In this document: positions 1 to 6,976 of the stretch, piece by piece
How positions within the stretch are numbered: position 1 is the first letter of the stretch
Layout: every line of letters begins with the position of its first letter
Origin: Nitrospirota bacterium
GTDB lineage: Bacteria > Nitrospirota > UBA9217
Assembly: GCA_035516965.1 (NCBI GenBank)
Contig: DATIZR010000012.1
Span: 1 to 37,694, forward strand
Reading direction: 5' to 3'
DNA length: 37,694 nt
Made by a program: the position numbers and the translations under genes
Notes under the pieces: generated by a model
Seen by the model: only the letters and a program-made list of their open reading frames with translations
The model's database searches: none
Told to the model about the DNA's origin: nothing

Positions 1-2
1 TC

Positions 3-1154
3 TATCAGCCGATGCTCGAGGTGCTCTCTTACCTGCGTGCGAACGGCTTCAAGAATTATATCGTCTCCGGCGGCGGCATAGAGTTCATGCGCCCGTGGGC
101 GGGGCGGATTTATGGCGTGCCGCCCGAACAGGTCGTCGGCAGCAGCATCAAGACGAAGTTTGAAATGCGAGACGGCAAGCCTGTTCTCGTGCGTCTGCCG
201 GAGCTGAACTTCAATGATGACAAGGGGGACAAGCCCGTCGGCATCAACGAGCACATTGGCCGGCGGCCCATTGCAGCGTTCGGAAATTCCGTTGGCGACA
301 AGGAAATGTTGGAATACACGCAGGGCGGCAGCGGCGCGCGGTTTGAACTTTTGGTGCTGCACGATGATGCGGCGCGCGAATACGCTTACGGCCCGGCCCG
401 CAGTTTGCCTAACGTCAAACTGGGGGCCTTCACGCCGGCGCTTGATGAGCTTGCGAAGAAGAATGGATGGACCGTCGTAAGCATGAAGGACGATTGGAAA
501 CAGGTTTTCCCGGCCGGACAGAGCCAGGTCACGGCTATCGACATCCTGCTGGAGCCGGATGCCACGATGCTCCGACATGCCGAAGCCAGCAACGCCCGCC
601 TGCTCAAAGTCTACCCGAAAGGGTTCGCCCTAGGTGCGACGCACACCCCGCACATCACAATGCTGCAGTGCTTCGTCCGCACGGCCGACCTGGACAAGCT
701 TTATGCCGCAGAAGAAAAAGTTCTCGCCGCCAACGTGACAACGATGAAGTTGAAGGCCTTTAAATACTACTATGCCCCGGCCGGAGCTCTTGGCGTCGCG
801 GGCATTGTCGCCAGGCCGATCCCTGAGTTGCTCAAGTTGCAAGCGGACATCATTGTCGCCGCGAGGCCGTTCACGGTGGAAACCGGTTCCGTCAGCGCGT
901 TCACCGAGCCGATGGACGATCCCGCCAGCAACGCGGCCTTCATCCAATACGTGTCAACGTTCGTGCCGAAGATGAGCGGCGAGAACTTCAATCCGCACGT
1001 CAGCACCGGCGTCGCGCCGAAAGAGTACCTGGACAAGATGCTGGCCGAACCGTTCGAGCCGTTCACCTTCTCGCCGGCGGGCGCGGCCGTGTACCAGCTC
1101 GGCCCGTTCGGTACGGCGGCGAAGAAACTTAAAGAATGGGATTTGAAGCCTTGA
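3..1154 (+). CDS. HAD-family phosphatase fused to 2H phosphoesterase (5' partial)
   Basis: The reading frame is open from base 3 (Tyr-Gln-Pro before the first Met at 12), so the true start and the HAD nucleophile motif DxDxT lie outside the window. Numbering from the Met at 12, HAD motif II is seen as IVSGGG (17-22) and motif IV as GNSVGDKEM (91-99, acidic D96), typical of phosphoserine-phosphatase-like HAD enzymes. This domain ends near residue 167. The remainder (about 172-380) carries two histidine motifs, HITM (214-217) and HVST (329-332), the paired HxT/Sx signature of 2H phosphoesterases (LigT, 2'-5' RNA ligase and cyclic phosphodiesterase fold). Both halves look intact and no stop separates them, so this is a natural fusion or a sequencing read-through. 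Family knowledge suggests phosphomonoester hydrolysis for the first half and cyclic or 2',5'-phosphodiester hydrolysis for the second; the substrates are unknown. Confidence 0.8.
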   Translation, partial: YQPMLEVLSYLRANGFKNYIVSGGGIEFMRPWAGRIYGVPPEQVVGSSIKTKFEMRDGKPVLVRLPELNFNDDKGDKPVGINEHIGRRPIAAFGNSVGDKEMLEYTQGGSGARFELLVLHDDAAREYAYGPARSLPNVKLGAFTPALDELAKKNGWTVVSMKDDWKQVFPAGQSQVTAIDILLEPDATMLRHAEASNARLLKVYPKGFALGATHTPHITMLQCFVRTADLDKLYAAEEKVLAANVTTMKLKAFKYYYAPAGALGVAGIVARPIPELLKLQADIIVAARPFTVETGSVSAFTEPMDDPASNAAFIQYVSTFVPKMSGENFNPHVSTGVAPKEYLDKMLAEPFEPFTFSPAGAAVYQLGPFGTAAKKLKEWDLKP

Positions 1155-1263
1155 GGCATTGAATATAGGAAAGAACGGGGTCCGAGGGGTCGATCGGATG
1201 TTAGTTTTTCACCTGAACCCCTTGCCTCTCGAATCCTTGAACCCTATTTTTAATAAGAGGGAA

Positions 1264-1292
1264 TTGAAGAGTTCTACCGAACTTACTATGAT
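1264..1292 (+). promoter_or_regulatory. Candidate sigma-70 promoter
   Basis: A -35-like TTGAAG (1264-1269) and a -10-like TATGAT (1287-1292, five of six consensus bases) are separated by exactly 17 bases. Transcription would start near 1299, leaving a leader of about 64 bases before the ATG at 1363. It sits in a locally AT-rich gap after the phosphatase gene. The prediction rests on sequence alone. Confidence 0.4.
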
Positions 1293-1362
1293 CAAATACG
1301 TTTTTCTGACTTCTCTATGGTGGATTTTGACAATACGGAGAGATGGGTAAGGAGAGCTTCAT

Positions 1363-1659
1363 ATGACGCGAGCGGTCATTGGATTCATTGTAGCTGTTAT
1401 ATTGCTGTTTCATGACGTTGCGTCTGCATGCTCCATACAAAATAAAAAGGATGTACAGATCGGTGACAGCAAGGGAGTCACGGGCGTCTGCTCGAACAGC
1501 GGAGCGCCGATATCCTGTACTTTCGTCGAAGGAGAAGGGATAACGTGTGATGGTCCGGCAGGGAGCTACAACGGCGATGACCTGAACGCTCTCATCTTTT
1601 CGGCCTGCGGATGCAGTGCGCAGGAGGAGAGGGAGCTGAAGGAAAAAAAAGAATTGTAG
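1363..1659 (+). CDS. Small secreted Cys-rich protein, hypothetical
   Basis: 98 codons preceded by a good ribosome-binding site (TAAGGAGAG, 1348-1356). Residues 1-22 form a signal peptide ending VASA, with Cys23 as the likely first mature residue. The sequence before Cys23 (ASA) is an imperfect lipobox, so export could be by signal peptidase I or, less likely, as a lipoprotein. Six cysteines (23, 43, 52, 62, 82, 84) suggest up to three disulfides in the periplasm. The C-terminus is a short charged Glu/Lys tail. I do not recognise the family. It lies upstream of a beta-barrel protein and a Cys-repeat protein, so it may belong to the same envelope group. The start is well supported; the function is unknown. 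Confidence 0.7.
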   Translation: MTRAVIGFIVAVILLFHDVASACSIQNKKDVQIGDSKGVTGVCSNSGAPISCTFVEGEGITCDGPAGSYNGDDLNALIFSACGCSAQEERELKEKKEL

Positions 1660-1849
1660 AACGCGGTCAGCCGGCAGCCGGGTGTTCTGGTGCGGACCGG
1701 AGAGTTGCCGAACAGGCGTCTGACCCAATGGCTTGCCTGTTGACGTGCCGGCCCTGTGATGCCAACTGCTCGGGTCCGACAGAGAAAGAGAACAGGCGAG
1801 ATACACTGCGAAAAATGAGATAAACTACGGTTAAGGAAAGGAGCATAGG

Positions 1850-2707
1850 ATGAACTCTTTGACTCGCCGACTGCGAACAGTGATGGGACTGATCCTGGTG
1901 GTCGCGATGACGTTTGCGATCTTCACGGCCCCGGCGCAAGCACAATCCGTTACGCCTGCCGACCAGTGGACGTTCTCGATAACGCCCTACCTCTGGCTGC
2001 CGAACATCAACGGCACACTGAAGTACAGCGTTCCGCCGGGTGCCGGAGGGAGCCCGGAGGTCGAGACCGGACCGAACACCTATCTTCAGAACCTTCAGGC
2101 TGTCATCATGATCTCCGGCGAGGTTCGCAAGGAAAGGTGGTCAATGTTCACCGACATCATCTACCTGGACTTTGCCGATCAGAACAGCTCCGTCAAATCG
2201 ATCAATTTCGGAGGCAATCTCGTGAGCTCCAGCCTGAACGTTGTGACCAGTTCTTCGCTAAGGGGCGCGACGGGCACGCTCGGTGCGGGCTACGCGGTCC
2301 AGGTCGGCCAGGCTGCGACGCTCGACGTTTTCGGCGGTCTGCGCTATTTCGGCCTCAAAGCCTCGGCCGACTGGCAACTTGCGGCGGTGGTCACCGGGCC
2401 GGGAGGAGGTCAAACGTTTCCGCGAGCAGGAGGGATCTCCGAGCGGGCGGATCTCTGGGACGGGATCGTCGGTGTCAAGGGGCGCGTTCGGCTTGGCAGC
2501 GGCGACTGGTCGATCCCGTACTACCTCGACGCGGGCACCGGTTCATCGACCCTGACGTGGCAGGGGATGCTCGGCGTCGCCTACGCGTTCAAGTGGGGCG
2601 GGGTGACGCTCGCTTACCGTAACCTTTACTACGACCAGAAGAACGACAAGCTCATCCAGAACTTCCGCTTCACGGGCCCGGCGCTCGGTGTGACGTTTCG
2701 CTTCTGA
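1850..2707 (+). CDS. Outer-membrane beta-barrel protein, hypothetical
   Basis: 285 codons with a strong ribosome-binding site (AAGGAAAGGAG) six bases before ATG. A signal peptide of 31 residues ends AQA. The mature protein begins with an aromatic strand (WTFSITPYLWLP) and shows alternating polar and hydrophobic residues, Gly-rich turns, no further membrane helices, and a C-terminal TFRF whose final Phe is the usual Bam recognition residue. The length suits a barrel of roughly 10-12 strands. No catalytic motif is visible, so transport or structural roles are both possible. It is followed 202 bases later by a Cys-repeat secreted protein, an arrangement repeated twice more in this window. Confidence 0.75.
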   Translation: MNSLTRRLRTVMGLILVVAMTFAIFTAPAQAQSVTPADQWTFSITPYLWLPNINGTLKYSVPPGAGGSPEVETGPNTYLQNLQAVIMISGEVRKERWSMFTDIIYLDFADQNSSVKSINFGGNLVSSSLNVVTSSSLRGATGTLGAGYAVQVGQAATLDVFGGLRYFGLKASADWQLAAVVTGPGGGQTFPRAGGISERADLWDGIVGVKGRVRLGSGDWSIPYYLDAGTGSSTLTWQGMLGVAYAFKWGGVTLAYRNLYYDQKNDKLIQNFRFTGPALGVTFRF

Positions 2708-2909
2708 TCCCCTTGACAGGCGGAAAGATGCCCGTCAGCTGTCTTTCTCCACGAGCTGATGCACATGCTCAGCAGGGAGGCCGGACCAGACAGTGAAGAA
2801 CGAAACCTAAGCTGGAAAACTGAGCAGAACCCCGTGATATCCGCCGAGCAGGTCTCGGCCGGCCATGTCTCTCGTGCGAATGAATAAACGACTGAAGGAG
2901 GAGCAACAT

Positions 2910-3320
2910 ATGCAACGATCGATCTTTGCAGTGCCGACGGCGCTGGCGGAAATAATTGCGGTCCTTGTGACGCTGATGGCAGCGCCGCCAGCATTTGCGC
3001 AGACAGCAAACCCCTGTGCCAAGGACATCAAGCAATACTGCGGCTATGTCACACCGGGAGGCGGTCGCCTGGTCCGCTGCTACGAGGAGCATAAGGACAG
3101 CATGTCAGCCGACTGCAGGGCCTGGGCCGAAGGAGCGAAAGCAAACGCGGCTGTTTTGAAACAGTCGTGCTCCAAGGAGATAGACGATAACTGCAATTTC
3201 GAAAAAGGCGACCCGCTCGAGACGCTGGACTGCCTCCAGGGGCACTATCTCGCTCTATCGCCTGACTGCATAGCAAAGCTGAATGCATTCAAAGGCAGGT
3301 ATCCCAAGCCGGTGAACTAA
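2910..3320 (+). CDS. Secreted cysteine-rich repeat protein (GLG1-like repeat), copy 1
   Basis: 136 codons from the ATG at 2910, chosen because AAGGAGGAG lies just upstream; an in-frame upstream start at 2865 has no such site. A signal peptide ends near residue 30 (AFA). The mature protein has eight cysteines at 36, 44, 57, 69 and 87, 95, 108, 120: two perfect repeats of C-x7-C-x12-C-x11-C. Each repeat carries the signature of the cysteine-rich repeat known from the Golgi protein GLG1 and small bacterial secreted proteins (YC...VTPGGGRLVRC). All cysteines are probably disulfide bonded in the periplasm or outside the cell. No enzyme motif is present. It follows a beta-barrel gene and ends 16 bases before pqiA, so read-through into the lipid-transport operon is possible. 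Confidence 0.8.
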   Translation: MQRSIFAVPTALAEIIAVLVTLMAAPPAFAQTANPCAKDIKQYCGYVTPGGGRLVRCYEEHKDSMSADCRAWAEGAKANAAVLKQSCSKEIDDNCNFEKGDPLETLDCLQGHYLALSPDCIAKLNAFKGRYPKPVN

Positions 3321-3336
3321 TCACGGGAGATGTGAC

Positions 3337-4011
3337 ATGTACAATCAACCGCTCCCTGACGCGTCCCTCATAGCTTGTCCGCACTGCGATCTGCTGCAAC
3401 GCCTCCCGGCGCTTGCGCGGGGCGAGTCGGCCCGGTGCCCGCGCTGCAACGATGATCTGTGGCGGCGTCATGAAGACCCGCTCAACACGCCGCTCGCGCT
3501 GACTATCGCGGCCGTGCTGCTCTACGTGGTCGCGAATGCCGTTCCCATGCTTGGGATCTCGGCGGTCGGGCGGGAGGCCTTCACCACGGTCATCGGCGGC
3601 GCAGTGCATCTCTGGGAAACCGGCTGGCGGAGCGTTGCGGTGCTGGTGCTCTTCACCGCCGTGGTCGCGCCGGGGCTCCAGATCGGTCTGATGCTGGCGA
3701 TCCTGCTCGGGGCGCGTTCCGAACGCCCGCCGAAATGGGTGGGGACACTTCTCCGCTATTATCCGGACATCAGCGCGTGGAGCATGATCGAGGTGATGAT
3801 CCTTGGCGTGCTGGTCGCGTTGTTCAAGATCGCGGATTACGCGAAGGTGACACCGGGCCTGGCACTCTACGTGCTGGGAGCGTTGGTCTTCCTCATCGCT
3901 GCGATCGAAGCCAGCTTCGACCCGCGGGAGGTGTGGGAGCGGGTCGAGTGGGCGGAGACCGCCGAACGGCGTGAAGCCGGCGGGAAGCAAATGACGGAGG
4001 TGACGTCGTGA
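3337..4011 (+). CDS. pqiA: PqiA-domain membrane protein, first half
   Basis: 224 codons. The N-terminus is a cytoplasmic zinc ribbon (C14-x2-C17 and C34-x2-C37), followed by about four membrane helices, the first with the family-typical small-residue/Pro signature (VVANAVPMLG). This matches one PqiA domain; Escherichia coli PqiA and YebS (LetA) each carry two such domains in a single chain, whereas here the second is a separate gene overlapping by four bases. In the family PqiA is the inner-membrane partner of the MCE protein PqiB in moving phospholipids between the membranes. The overlap with the next gene implies translational coupling and equal synthesis of the two halves. The gene starts only 16 bases after the Cys-repeat gene. 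Confidence 0.85.
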   Translation: MYNQPLPDASLIACPHCDLLQRLPALARGESARCPRCNDDLWRRHEDPLNTPLALTIAAVLLYVVANAVPMLGISAVGREAFTTVIGGAVHLWETGWRSVAVLVLFTAVVAPGLQIGLMLAILLGARSERPPKWVGTLLRYYPDISAWSMIEVMILGVLVALFKIADYAKVTPGLALYVLGALVFLIAAIEASFDPREVWERVEWAETAERREAGGKQMTEVTS

Positions 4012-4661
4012 GTACGGTTGCGGGCGCGGCCGCTTTGACGGCGATGCAGCAGGGGCTTCAGAGCTGCGAGTGCTGCGGACTGCTCTCGCGTCCGGCGCTG
4101 CGGAGGAACAAAGGGCGCTGCCCGCGCTGCGACCGTGAACTTTCCTTCCGGAAGCATGCCAGTCTCCAGCGGACGTGGGCCTTCCTGATCGGCGCAGCGA
4201 TCTGCTACATCCCGGCCAATATCCTGCCGGTGGTGACGACGACCACGACCGCGGGAACCGAGTCCGACACCATCCTGCAGGGCGTCGTGCTGCTGTGGTC
4301 GCGCACCGGATGGCCTCTCTCGCTTATCGTGCTTATTGCCAGCATCATGATCCCGATCGGGAAGATAGCGGCTCTCGCCTACCTGCTCCTTTCCGTGCAG
4401 CGGGGCTCGATCAAGAACAACGGACAGCGCGTCCGGCTTTACCGGATGGTCGCGTTCATCGGACGCTGGTCAATGATCGATGTCTTCGTCGACACCTTCA
4501 CCGCCTCGCTCGTGCAGCTGCAGCCGCTCATGTCGGTGGAGCCGGCGCCCGGCCTGGTCTTCTTCGCTGCGGTCGTGGTGCTGTCGATGCTCGCGGCAAA
4601 ATCCTTCGATCCCCGTTTGATCTGGGATCCTGCAAGCTCCAGGGAGGTTTATCATGCCTGA
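4008..4661 (+). CDS. pqiA: PqiA-domain membrane protein, second half
   Basis: 217 codons starting with GTG that overlaps the previous stop (GTGA, 4008-4011). It repeats the layout of its neighbour: zinc ribbon (C20-x2-C23 with an extra C22, and C38-x2-C41), then a hydrophobic segment containing YIPANILPV, the hallmark of PqiA domains, and three further membrane helices. Together the two proteins equal one full-length PqiA/LetA. The end overlaps the start of pqiB by eight bases. I infer that the two chains assemble in the inner membrane as a heteromeric equivalent of PqiA. Confidence 0.85.
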   Translation: MSTVAGAAALTAMQQGLQSCECCGLLSRPALRRNKGRCPRCDRELSFRKHASLQRTWAFLIGAAICYIPANILPVVTTTTTAGTESDTILQGVVLLWSRTGWPLSLIVLIASIMIPIGKIAALAYLLLSVQRGSIKNNGQRVRLYRMVAFIGRWSMIDVFVDTFTASLVQLQPLMSVEPAPGLVFFAAVVVLSMLAAKSFDPRLIWDPASSREVYHA

Positions 4662-6228
4662 TGACGACACCCCAACCACACAGATACCCGAATCGAAAAC
4701 GCTGGCCAGGAAGAAGACGCGCCTCTCCCTCGTCTGGATCGTTCCGATCGTGGCCGCTCTCATCGGTGTTTGGGTCGCCGTGACGGCGATCCTGAACCGG
4801 GGGCCGGAGATCACCATCGTCCTCCGGTCGGCCGAGGGACTCGGAGCGGGCAAGACCAAGATCCATTACAACGGCGTCGACGTCGGCACGATCAAGTCGA
4901 TCCGTCTCACCGATGATCACCGGCACGCGATTGCCACCGCCGAAATGGCTCCGGGGACCGACGAATTTCTTGTCGAAGACACGAAGTTCTGGGTGGTCAG
5001 TCCGCGGGTATCCGGCGCCAGCGTGACGGGGCTGGGCACGCTCATCTCCGGCGCCTACATCGGCATGGAGATCGGCAAGTCACAGAAGAAACAGCGCGGA
5101 TTCACGGCGCTTGACACGCCACCGGTGGTGACGGGCGACGTGCCCGGCCGCTTTTTTGTGCTGAAGACCGCGGACCTGGGCTCCGTAGACTACAGCACGC
5201 CGATCTATTTCAGGCGGCTGCGGGTCGGGCAGGTCGTTTCGTACGAACTCGACAAGGACGGACGTGCGTTGACCATCAGGGTATTCGTGAACGCTCCCTA
5301 CGACCAGTACGTCACGCAGGATACGCTCTTCTGGCAGGCGAGCGGGATCGATGTGTCGCTCTCCGCGAGCGGCGTGAGCGTGGAGACCGAATCGCTCATG
5401 TCCCTGCTGATCGGCGGACTCGCGTTCGAAACACCCGCGACCGGTCCGGCGCTTCCGCCGGCTGAGGCAAACACGGAGTTCAGCCTGTACAACAGCCGCG
5501 CCGAGGCCTACAGGCCGCCGCCCAGGAATCCGCAGACCTACGTGCTCGCCTTCAGGCAATCGGTCCGCGGGCTTGCGCCGGGCGCACCGGTGGAGTTCCG
5601 GGGGATCCCTATCGGACAGGTGGAGGATGTGCACGCCGTGGCCGATACGAAGAATCTCGACTTCAGAATCCTGGTGACCATCAGCGTGGACCCGCAGCGG
5701 CTCGGGGTCAAGATCCATGGCCCTGGCGCGGGGGCTGGCGAGCGCAGCGCCGCCCACCGGCAGATGATCGAGGCGTTGGTGGCGGACGGTCTTCGCGCTC
5801 AGCTTCGGACGGGAAACCTGCTTACCGGGTCGCTCTATGTGTCGTTGGATTTTTTCCCTGATGCGCCGCCGTTCAAGGTGGACTGGTCTCAGTCTCCGGT
5901 GCGTCTGGGAACCATTCCCAGCAAGCTCGAAGGGATCGACGAGAATGTCGCCAGCATCATCAAGAAACTCGACGCGGTGCAGTACCAGGAGATCGGCGGT
6001 GACCTGAGGAAGACACTCGCCGGGGTTGATCGAACGCTCGCCAGCACGAACCGCGCGCTTGATGCCGCCGACAAGCTCATCGGACCGGACTCCGGACTCG
6101 ACCAGGAACTGGCGAATACGCTTCATGAAGTGAAGGGCGCGGCCCGGTCCATCCGGTCGCTCGCAGACTATCTCGAGCGGCATCCGGAGTCCCTCATCAA
6201 GGGGAAGGGCTCCGCGAAAGGAGAATGA
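4654..6228 (+). CDS. pqiB: MCE-domain lipid transport protein PqiB
   Basis: 524 codons, close to the 546 of E. coli PqiB. A single N-terminal membrane anchor (about 26-46) is followed by three MCE domains: about 50-140 (GAGKTKIHYNGVDVGTI), about 165-235 (STPIYFRRLRVGQVVSYEL) and about 295-400 (GAPVEFRGIPIGQVEDV). The C-terminal 90 or so residues are helical and likely form the coiled needle seen in PqiB hexamers. Known family role: a periplasm-spanning tunnel for lipids between inner and outer membranes. The start overlaps the end of the preceding pqiA gene, and the next gene begins one base after the stop, so this is one operon. Three rather than seven MCE domains separates it from YebT/LetB. 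Confidence 0.9.
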   Translation: MPDDDTPTTQIPESKTLARKKTRLSLVWIVPIVAALIGVWVAVTAILNRGPEITIVLRSAEGLGAGKTKIHYNGVDVGTIKSIRLTDDHRHAIATAEMAPGTDEFLVEDTKFWVVSPRVSGASVTGLGTLISGAYIGMEIGKSQKKQRGFTALDTPPVVTGDVPGRFFVLKTADLGSVDYSTPIYFRRLRVGQVVSYELDKDGRALTIRVFVNAPYDQYVTQDTLFWQASGIDVSLSASGVSVETESLMSLLIGGLAFETPATGPALPPAEANTEFSLYNSRAEAYRPPPRNPQTYVLAFRQSVRGLAPGAPVEFRGIPIGQVEDVHAVADTKNLDFRILVTISVDPQRLGVKIHGPGAGAGERSAAHRQMIEALVADGLRAQLRTGNLLTGSLYVSLDFFPDAPPFKVDWSQSPVRLGTIPSKLEGIDENVASIIKKLDAVQYQEIGGDLRKTLAGVDRTLASTNRALDAADKLIGPDSGLDQELANTLHEVKGAARSIRSLADYLERHPESLIKGKGSAKGE

Positions 6229-6229
6229 T

Positions 6230-6871
6230 ATGAGACGAGTTCTTTTCTGCCGCTCCGGTATCGTCGCCCTGGGCCTGACCATGGCGGTCCTGAGCGGATG
6301 CTTCGGCACCTCGCCGCCGGCACGGTTCTACAATTTGAGTTCACTGAGAAGCCCGGAACCGGTGCCGAGTTCCACGCCTGGCGGCAACATCGCGATCCTT
6401 GCCGTAGGTCCGATGATGGTCCCGGATTACCTGAACCGGCCGGAGATCATGACCCGCGCCGGCCGGAACGAGATGCGGGTGAATGAATACCGGCGGTGGG
6501 CCGGAAGCCTGGAGAGCAACCTGTCGCGCAGCATCATCGAGAACCTTTCCGTTCTGCTTCCATCCGAGCGCTACTCCGTTGTCCGCTGGCTGCCCTCGGC
6601 GCAGAGCAATGTTCCCATCAGGTACCGGTTCATGGTGGATGTGATTCGTTTTGATGCCGACCCCGGAGGCACAGTGCTCCTCGAGGCGGACTGGTCGGTC
6701 TACGGAATGGACAAGGAAGTACTGCTGATGCGGAAGTCCACCGTCAGCGGGAAGGTCAACGGGACCGAGTTCGAGGACGTGATAGCTGCCATGAGCAAAA
6801 CGCTCGAGGAGTTGTGCCGCGATATCGCGTCCGCGGTTTCTGCTCTTGACAAGGGGCCTGCGAAGAATTGA
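6230..6871 (+). CDS. pqiC: PqiC-like outer-membrane lipoprotein (ABC-transport auxiliary family)
   Basis: 213 codons, one base after pqiB, with a ribosome-binding site inside the end of pqiB (AAAGGAGAA). A lipoprotein signal ends at the lipobox LSGC with Cys24 as the lipidated residue. The mature start (PARFYNLSSL) and overall length match the ABC-type transport auxiliary lipoprotein family that includes PqiC. In E. coli PqiC sits in the outer membrane and contacts the tip of the PqiB needle. Operon position and family fit agree. Residue 25 is Phe rather than Asp, consistent with sorting to the outer membrane. Confidence 0.88.
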   Translation: MRRVLFCRSGIVALGLTMAVLSGCFGTSPPARFYNLSSLRSPEPVPSSTPGGNIAILAVGPMMVPDYLNRPEIMTRAGRNEMRVNEYRRWAGSLESNLSRSIIENLSVLLPSERYSVVRWLPSAQSNVPIRYRFMVDVIRFDADPGGTVLLEADWSVYGMDKEVLLMRKSTVSGKVNGTEFEDVIAAMSKTLEELCRDIASAVSALDKGPAKN

Positions 6872-6906
6872 ACGACGGCGCACGTGGATATGTATGTCCC
6901 AGGACA

Positions 6907-6932
6907 ATCCTGCATGATGCCCGATGCAGGAT
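6907..6932. other. Nine-base-pair inverted repeat in the pqiC-mscS gap
   Basis: ATCCTGCAT (6907-6915) and ATGCAGGAT (6924-6932) are perfect reverse complements separated by eight bases. There is no following T-tract, so it is not a standard intrinsic terminator. It could be a weak or Rho-assisted 3' end for the pqi operon, an RNA-stabilising hairpin, or an operator for the channel gene at 6977. Confidence 0.4.
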
Positions 6933-6976
6933 ACGTGGCTCCATTCTGTAAATAAAACCGGGAGAATGAGAAGGAT

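Noticed and set aside
1175-1260. Possible intrinsic terminator after the phosphatase gene
   Set aside because: There is a T-rich stretch but no convincing adjacent stem.
1159-1350. 63-codon frame after the phosphatase gene
   Set aside because: No ribosome site, odd composition, and it overlaps a plausible promoter for the 1363 gene.
5080-6309. 409-codon minus-strand frame opposite pqiB
   Set aside because: Arg/His-rich shadow with no start signal, contradicted by the intact MCE domains on the + strand.
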